NCBI GenBank assembly: GCA_945874515.1
Contig: CAMCHA010000081.1
Span: forward strand, 1 to 8,427
Length of the DNA: 8,427 nucleotides
Origin: Asaia bogorensis
GTDB taxonomy: Bacteria; Pseudomonadota; Alphaproteobacteria; Acetobacterales; Acetobacteraceae
Direction of reading: 5' to 3'
Below the pieces are notes generated by a model, which was given only the letters and a program-made list of their open reading frames with translations, did not search any database and was not told the origin of the DNA. Shown piece after piece: positions 5,656 to 8,427 of this stretch. The position numbers and the translations under genes are program-made. Each line of letters starts with the position of its first letter. Position 1 is the stretch's first letter.

Positions 5656-6375
5656 ATGTCCACCCCGCGCCTTTATCTTGATGCCCAACTCGCCCCCAGC
5701 CTTGAGATAGAGGCTGAGCCCGGACAAGCGCATCATCTGGGTGCCGTGCTGCGCCGTGGGCCGGGCGATGCCGTAGCAGTCTTCAATGCCCAGGATGGCG
5801 AATGGGCCGGGCGGATCACGGCTCTCCGCAAGGATCGCTGCCGCATCACGCTGGAAGCCCAAAGCCGCGCGCCGGCACCGGAACCGAATCTACGCCTGAT
5901 GGTCGCCGCCTTGAAGCGCGATGCCATGGAATGGCTGGTGGAAAAAGCGACCGAATTGGGTGTCGCCGCCGTTCATCCCGTCCTCACGCGCCGGTCTGTC
6001 GCGGATCGGGTGAACCAGGCGCGGCTTGCCGCCATTGCGCGCGGCGCGGCCGAGCAATGTGAAAGGCTCAGCCTGCCCGTGATCCACGCAGCCATGCCCC
6101 TGCATGCTGCGCTGGCTGCCTGGGATGGCGTGCCGCTGTTCATGGCCGCCGAGCGCGCCGGCGCGCCCGCCCTTCCGCAAGCGCTATCTGGGCAGCGCCT
6201 GCCGCTTGGCCTATTGATCGGCCCGGAAGGTGGCTTTGACCGCGCCGAACTTGACGCCGCCCAAAGCTACCCCTTTGTTAAGCCCATCGGCCTTGGCCCC
6301 CGCATCCTGCGGGCGGAAACGGCGGCGGTTGCGGGGCTTTCGGTCCTCGCCGCCCTGGCGGGTGACTGGTCCTGA
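5656..6375 (+). CDS. rsmE: 16S rRNA (uracil-1498-N3)-methyltransferase
   Basis: RsmE methylates N3 of U1498 in helix 44 of 16S rRNA, using SAM in the SPOUT trefoil-knot fold, and acts on the 30S subunit. The 239 residues are of normal length. An N-terminal PUA-like RNA-binding region occupies about 1–70, including HHLGAVLRRGPGD (26–38). The catalytic domain then shows ALKRDAMEWLVEKATELGV (85–103), the EQC segment (133–135), and the two knot motifs LIGPEGGF (187–194) and LGPRILRAETA (213–223). The same frame stays open far upstream through the antisense of ubiA. The ATG at 5656 is chosen because it starts the family's normal N-terminus (MSTPRLYLD) and is preceded by a GGATGG-like site at 5641–5646. 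gshA follows after 42 bp, so the two probably share a transcript. Confidence 0.95.
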   Translation: MSTPRLYLDAQLAPSLEIEAEPGQAHHLGAVLRRGPGDAVAVFNAQDGEWAGRITALRKDRCRITLEAQSRAPAPEPNLRLMVAALKRDAMEWLVEKATELGVAAVHPVLTRRSVADRVNQARLAAIARGAAEQCERLSLPVIHAAMPLHAALAAWDGVPLFMAAERAGAPALPQALSGQRLPLGLLIGPEGGFDRAELDAAQSYPFVKPIGLGPRILRAETAAVAGLSVLAALAGDWS

Positions 6376-6406
6376 TTATGTTACGCGTCGTCCCGGCGGC
6401 GCCCCT

Positions 6407-6412
6407 GGAAGG
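6407..6412 (+). promoter_or_regulatory. Shine–Dalgarno fixing the gshA start
   Basis: GGAAGG lies 5 nt upstream of the ATG at 6418. It supports that ATG over the TTG one codon earlier at 6415. Confidence 0.6.
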
Positions 6413-6417
6413 TTTTG

Positions 6418-7761
6418 ATGTCCAATCCCGGCGAGTCCGATCCCACGCCCATCACCTCCACCCGCCAAATGGCGGAATGGTTCGCCGCCGGCTGCAAACC
6501 CAAATCCGCCTGGCGTATCGGCACCGAGCATGAAAAATTCGGCTTCCGCCTGACGGATTACGCACCGCCGCCCTACGAACCCCAAGGCATTCGCGCCATG
6601 CTGGAAGGGTTAATGGCGAAGGGCTGGGAGCCAATACTCGACCGCGGCAACCCGATTGGCCTGAAGCGCGGCGCCGCTTCTGTCAGCCTGGAACCAGGCG
6701 GGCAGTTTGAGCTTTCCGGCGCGCCCTTGGCCAATCTGCATGAAGTGGCCGCCGAGCTTTTCGACCATTTGGATGAGGTGCGCGAAGTCGCCGCCCCGCT
6801 TGGCCTTGGCTTCGCGCCGATTGGCTTTCATCCGCTCGCGAAGCGCGAAGACATGCCCTGGATGCCGAAGGGTCGCTACGAGATCATGCGCCAATATATG
6901 CCGCGCGTCGGCGCCATGGGCCTTGATATGATGCTGCGCACCTGCACGGTGCAGGTGAACCTCGATTTCGGCGATGAAGCGGATATGGTGGAAAAGCTCC
7001 GCGTCTGCCTCGCGCTGCAACCGCTGGCGACAGCGCTGTTTGGCAATTCGCCGATTTCCGAGGGCAAGAAGAACGGCTATCGCAGCCTCCGCGCCCGGGT
7101 CTGGACAGATACGGACCCGGACCGCACCGGCATCCCCGCCGTTGTGTTTGAAGATGGCTTCGGCTTTGAACGCTTCGCTGAATGGGTGCTGGACGTGCCC
7201 ATGTATTTCATCATGCGCGACGGCCAATGGCTGGATGCGGCGGGGCAGAGCTTCCGTGCCTTCTTGAATGGCAAGGCAGAAAAACTCGCCGGGCAATCCG
7301 CCACCATGGGCGATTGGGCAGATCATGTAACGACGGTATTCACCGATGTGCGGTTGAAACGCTTTCTGGAAATGCGCGGCGCGGATGCGGGGGCACCTTC
7401 GATGCTGAATGCGCTGCCGGCCTTTTGGGTGGGCTTGATTTATGATGACGCCGCGCAAAAGGCCGCGCGCGCGCTGACGAAGGGCTGGAGTGTCGCGGAA
7501 ATCCGCGCCCTTCGTGAAGCGGTGCCACGTGAGGGCCTGACCGCCACCATCCAGGGCCGGTCGCTCCGCGATGTGGGCCGCGATGTGCTGGCGATTGCGC
7601 GCGATGGGATGAATGCGCGCGGTCTGGATGAAGCGCTGTTCCTTGATCCGCTTGATGCAATTTTAGCCACAGGCGAAACTCAGGCAGATCGTTGGCTTCA
7701 ACGATTTGATAAGATTTGGCATGGCGATGCACGCATGATGCTGCGCGAAGCGGCAATCTAG
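6418..7761 (+). CDS. gshA: glutamate–cysteine ligase, plant/alphaproteobacterial type
   Basis: This enzyme catalyses the ATP-dependent joining of glutamate and cysteine, the first and usually rate-limiting step of glutathione synthesis in the cytosol. The 447 residues match the plant-type GCL family shared by plants and many alphaproteobacteria, not the enterobacterial type. Motifs seen are RIGTEHEKF (33–41), which is the start of the catalytic core, SLEPGGQFELSG (90–101) with Mg/ATP-site acids, LRTCTVQVNLDF (173–184), RVWTDTDPDRTG (227–238), DVPMYF (259–264) and VFTDVRLKRFLEMRGAD (307–323). Only three cysteines are present (26, 176 and 197), so the paired redox disulfides described for plant GCL are unlikely here. 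It lies 42 bp downstream of rsmE on the same strand. No glutathione synthetase (gshB) is in the window. A 19-bp near-palindrome falls within the coding sequence at 6939–6957. Confidence 0.95.
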   Translation: MSNPGESDPTPITSTRQMAEWFAAGCKPKSAWRIGTEHEKFGFRLTDYAPPPYEPQGIRAMLEGLMAKGWEPILDRGNPIGLKRGAASVSLEPGGQFELSGAPLANLHEVAAELFDHLDEVREVAAPLGLGFAPIGFHPLAKREDMPWMPKGRYEIMRQYMPRVGAMGLDMMLRTCTVQVNLDFGDEADMVEKLRVCLALQPLATALFGNSPISEGKKNGYRSLRARVWTDTDPDRTGIPAVVFEDGFGFERFAEWVLDVPMYFIMRDGQWLDAAGQSFRAFLNGKAEKLAGQSATMGDWADHVTTVFTDVRLKRFLEMRGADAGAPSMLNALPAFWVGLIYDDAAQKAARALTKGWSVAEIRALREAVPREGLTATIQGRSLRDVGRDVLAIARDGMNARGLDEALFLDPLDAILATGETQADRWLQRFDKIWHGDARMMLREAAI

Positions 7762-7807
7762 CGACAAACGGCGCACCTCTCTCGCGCATTATTCGTGGTA
7801 TCGCCGC

Positions 7808-7825
7808 CCCACCTTTCCTGGTGGG
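7808..7825. terminator. possible bidirectional terminator hairpin between gshA and mutY
   Basis: CCCACC (7808–7813) and GGTGGG (7820–7825) form a 6-bp stem with loop TTTCCT. It sits in the 82-bp gap (7762–7843) between the convergent gshA and mutY ends. The plus side is followed by an AT-richer stretch (7826–7837) but no clean T-run. Nothing else is recognisable in this gap. Confidence 0.4.
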
Positions 7826-7843
7826 CTACCTTATTAACCGAGG

Positions 7844-8427
7844 TCAAGCGCCTCCCGTAAATCTACCCAGCACCAGTAATTTCCGCATCACACTCGGCAG
7901 GGCCTGCGCCGCTTCCGCCGGCATCAGCCATTCGCCCTCAGGCCGTTTTGCCCGCGCAGGCAGCCGCGCGCGGTAAAGCTGCATGGTCAGCGCGAAATGG
8001 GTGAAGACATGCCGCGCCTCACCGGCCACGGGCTGCCAAGTGATCGCGATGGGTGCTTGGGCCAGCGCCTCGGCCTCCGTCCAGCCAGTCTCCCGCCAGG
8101 AAGTGCCGGGGATTTCCAGCATGCCGCCCAAAAGCCCACGAGGCGGCCGACGCCTTAGCCAAACCTGGCCCTCCGCATCCGTCAACAGAAAATGCACGCC
8201 ATGGCGCGTGGGGCGCTCGGGCTTCGGCGCCTTGCGTGGTAGGGCTTCCGTCAGGCCAAGCTTTTGCGCCTGACACGCCTTCTGCCAGGGGCACAGCGCA
8301 CAGGCGGGTTTGCGCGGCGCGCAAATACCCGCCCCCAGATCGAACAAAGCCTGGGTGAAATCCCCCGGCCGGACACGGGCTGCCTTATCGGCCAGAAAAC
8401 CCTGCGCCAGCGCATCAAGCAGGGGTT
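7844..8427 (-). CDS. mutY: A/G-specific adenine DNA glycosylase, C-terminal part
   Basis: MutY removes adenine mispaired with 8-oxoguanine and protects against G:C to T:A changes. The frame runs off the window edge at 8427, so the N-terminal helix-hairpin-helix glycosylase domain is missing and about 193 residues remain. Counting from the first whole codon at 8425, RPGDFTQAL (19–27) leads into the four iron–sulfur cysteines with spacing C-x6-C-x2-C-x5-C (35, 42, 45, 51), all present, which is the MutY/Nth cluster. After a linker comes the MutT-like C-terminal domain that recognises 8-oxoG, with WLRRRPPRGLLGGMLEIPG (about 89–107) and HVFTHF (139–144), whose FTHF is a family hallmark. A TTG at 8347 is not a start, since homology continues upstream of it. 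It converges on gshA. Confidence 0.95.
   Translation of the reverse strand, partial: PLLDALAQGFLADKAARVRPGDFTQALFDLGAGICAPRKPACALCPWQKACQAQKLGLTEALPRKAPKPERPTRHGVHFLLTDAEGQVWLRRRPPRGLLGGMLEIPGTSWRETGWTEAEALAQAPIAITWQPVAGEARHVFTHFALTMQLYRARLPARAKRPEGEWLMPAEAAQALPSVMRKLLVLGRFTGGA

Overview
The window is GC-rich chromosomal DNA from a ubiquinone-making aerobic proteobacterium. The combination of ubiA next to a divergent rsmE–gshA pair, a plant/alphaproteobacterial-type glutamate–cysteine ligase and an ETF-beta-methyltransferase-like protein points to an alphaproteobacterium. A Rhodospirillales/Acetobacteraceae member is my guess from sequence feel, not a proven placement. I see no phage genes, transposases, tRNA, rRNA or CRISPR array. 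Most genes are core metabolism.

Layout. (1) Positions 1–1890, plus strand: the 3' part of a gamma-glutamyltransferase-family hydrolase, then an SDR-family protein. Both are atypical. The GGT-like protein keeps its catalytic Thr but has lost most residues that grip the glutamyl group. The SDR has lost three of its four catalytic residues and keeps only the Lys. (2) Positions 1891–2156: a chain of GC-rich hairpins in the gap between two converging genes. The second of these genes is a 40-residue lipoprotein on the minus strand that is easy to miss. (3) Positions 2251–3141, plus: mtnP (methylthioadenosine phosphorylase), converging on (4) a minus-strand group, 3150–5626, read as ubiA, then an ETF-beta-lysine-methyltransferase-like gene overlapping it by 4 nt, then a two-domain rhodanese sulfurtransferase. 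(5) Positions 5656–7761, plus: rsmE and gshA, diverging from ubiA across a 29-bp gap. (6) Positions 7844–8427, minus: the C-terminal part of mutY, cut by the window end.

How they work together. UbiA makes the quinone precursor that respiratory dehydrogenases need. The coupled methyltransferase probably modifies electron-transfer flavoprotein, which feeds electrons to that quinone. mtnP (methionine salvage), the sulfurtransferase, gshA (glutathione synthesis) and the GGT-family enzyme all touch sulfur or thiol chemistry, but they lie in separate transcription units, so this may be coincidence. No complete new system is evident. The points most worth following are the catalytically stripped SDR beside the divergent GGT homologue, the small lipoprotein, and the multi-hairpin element.
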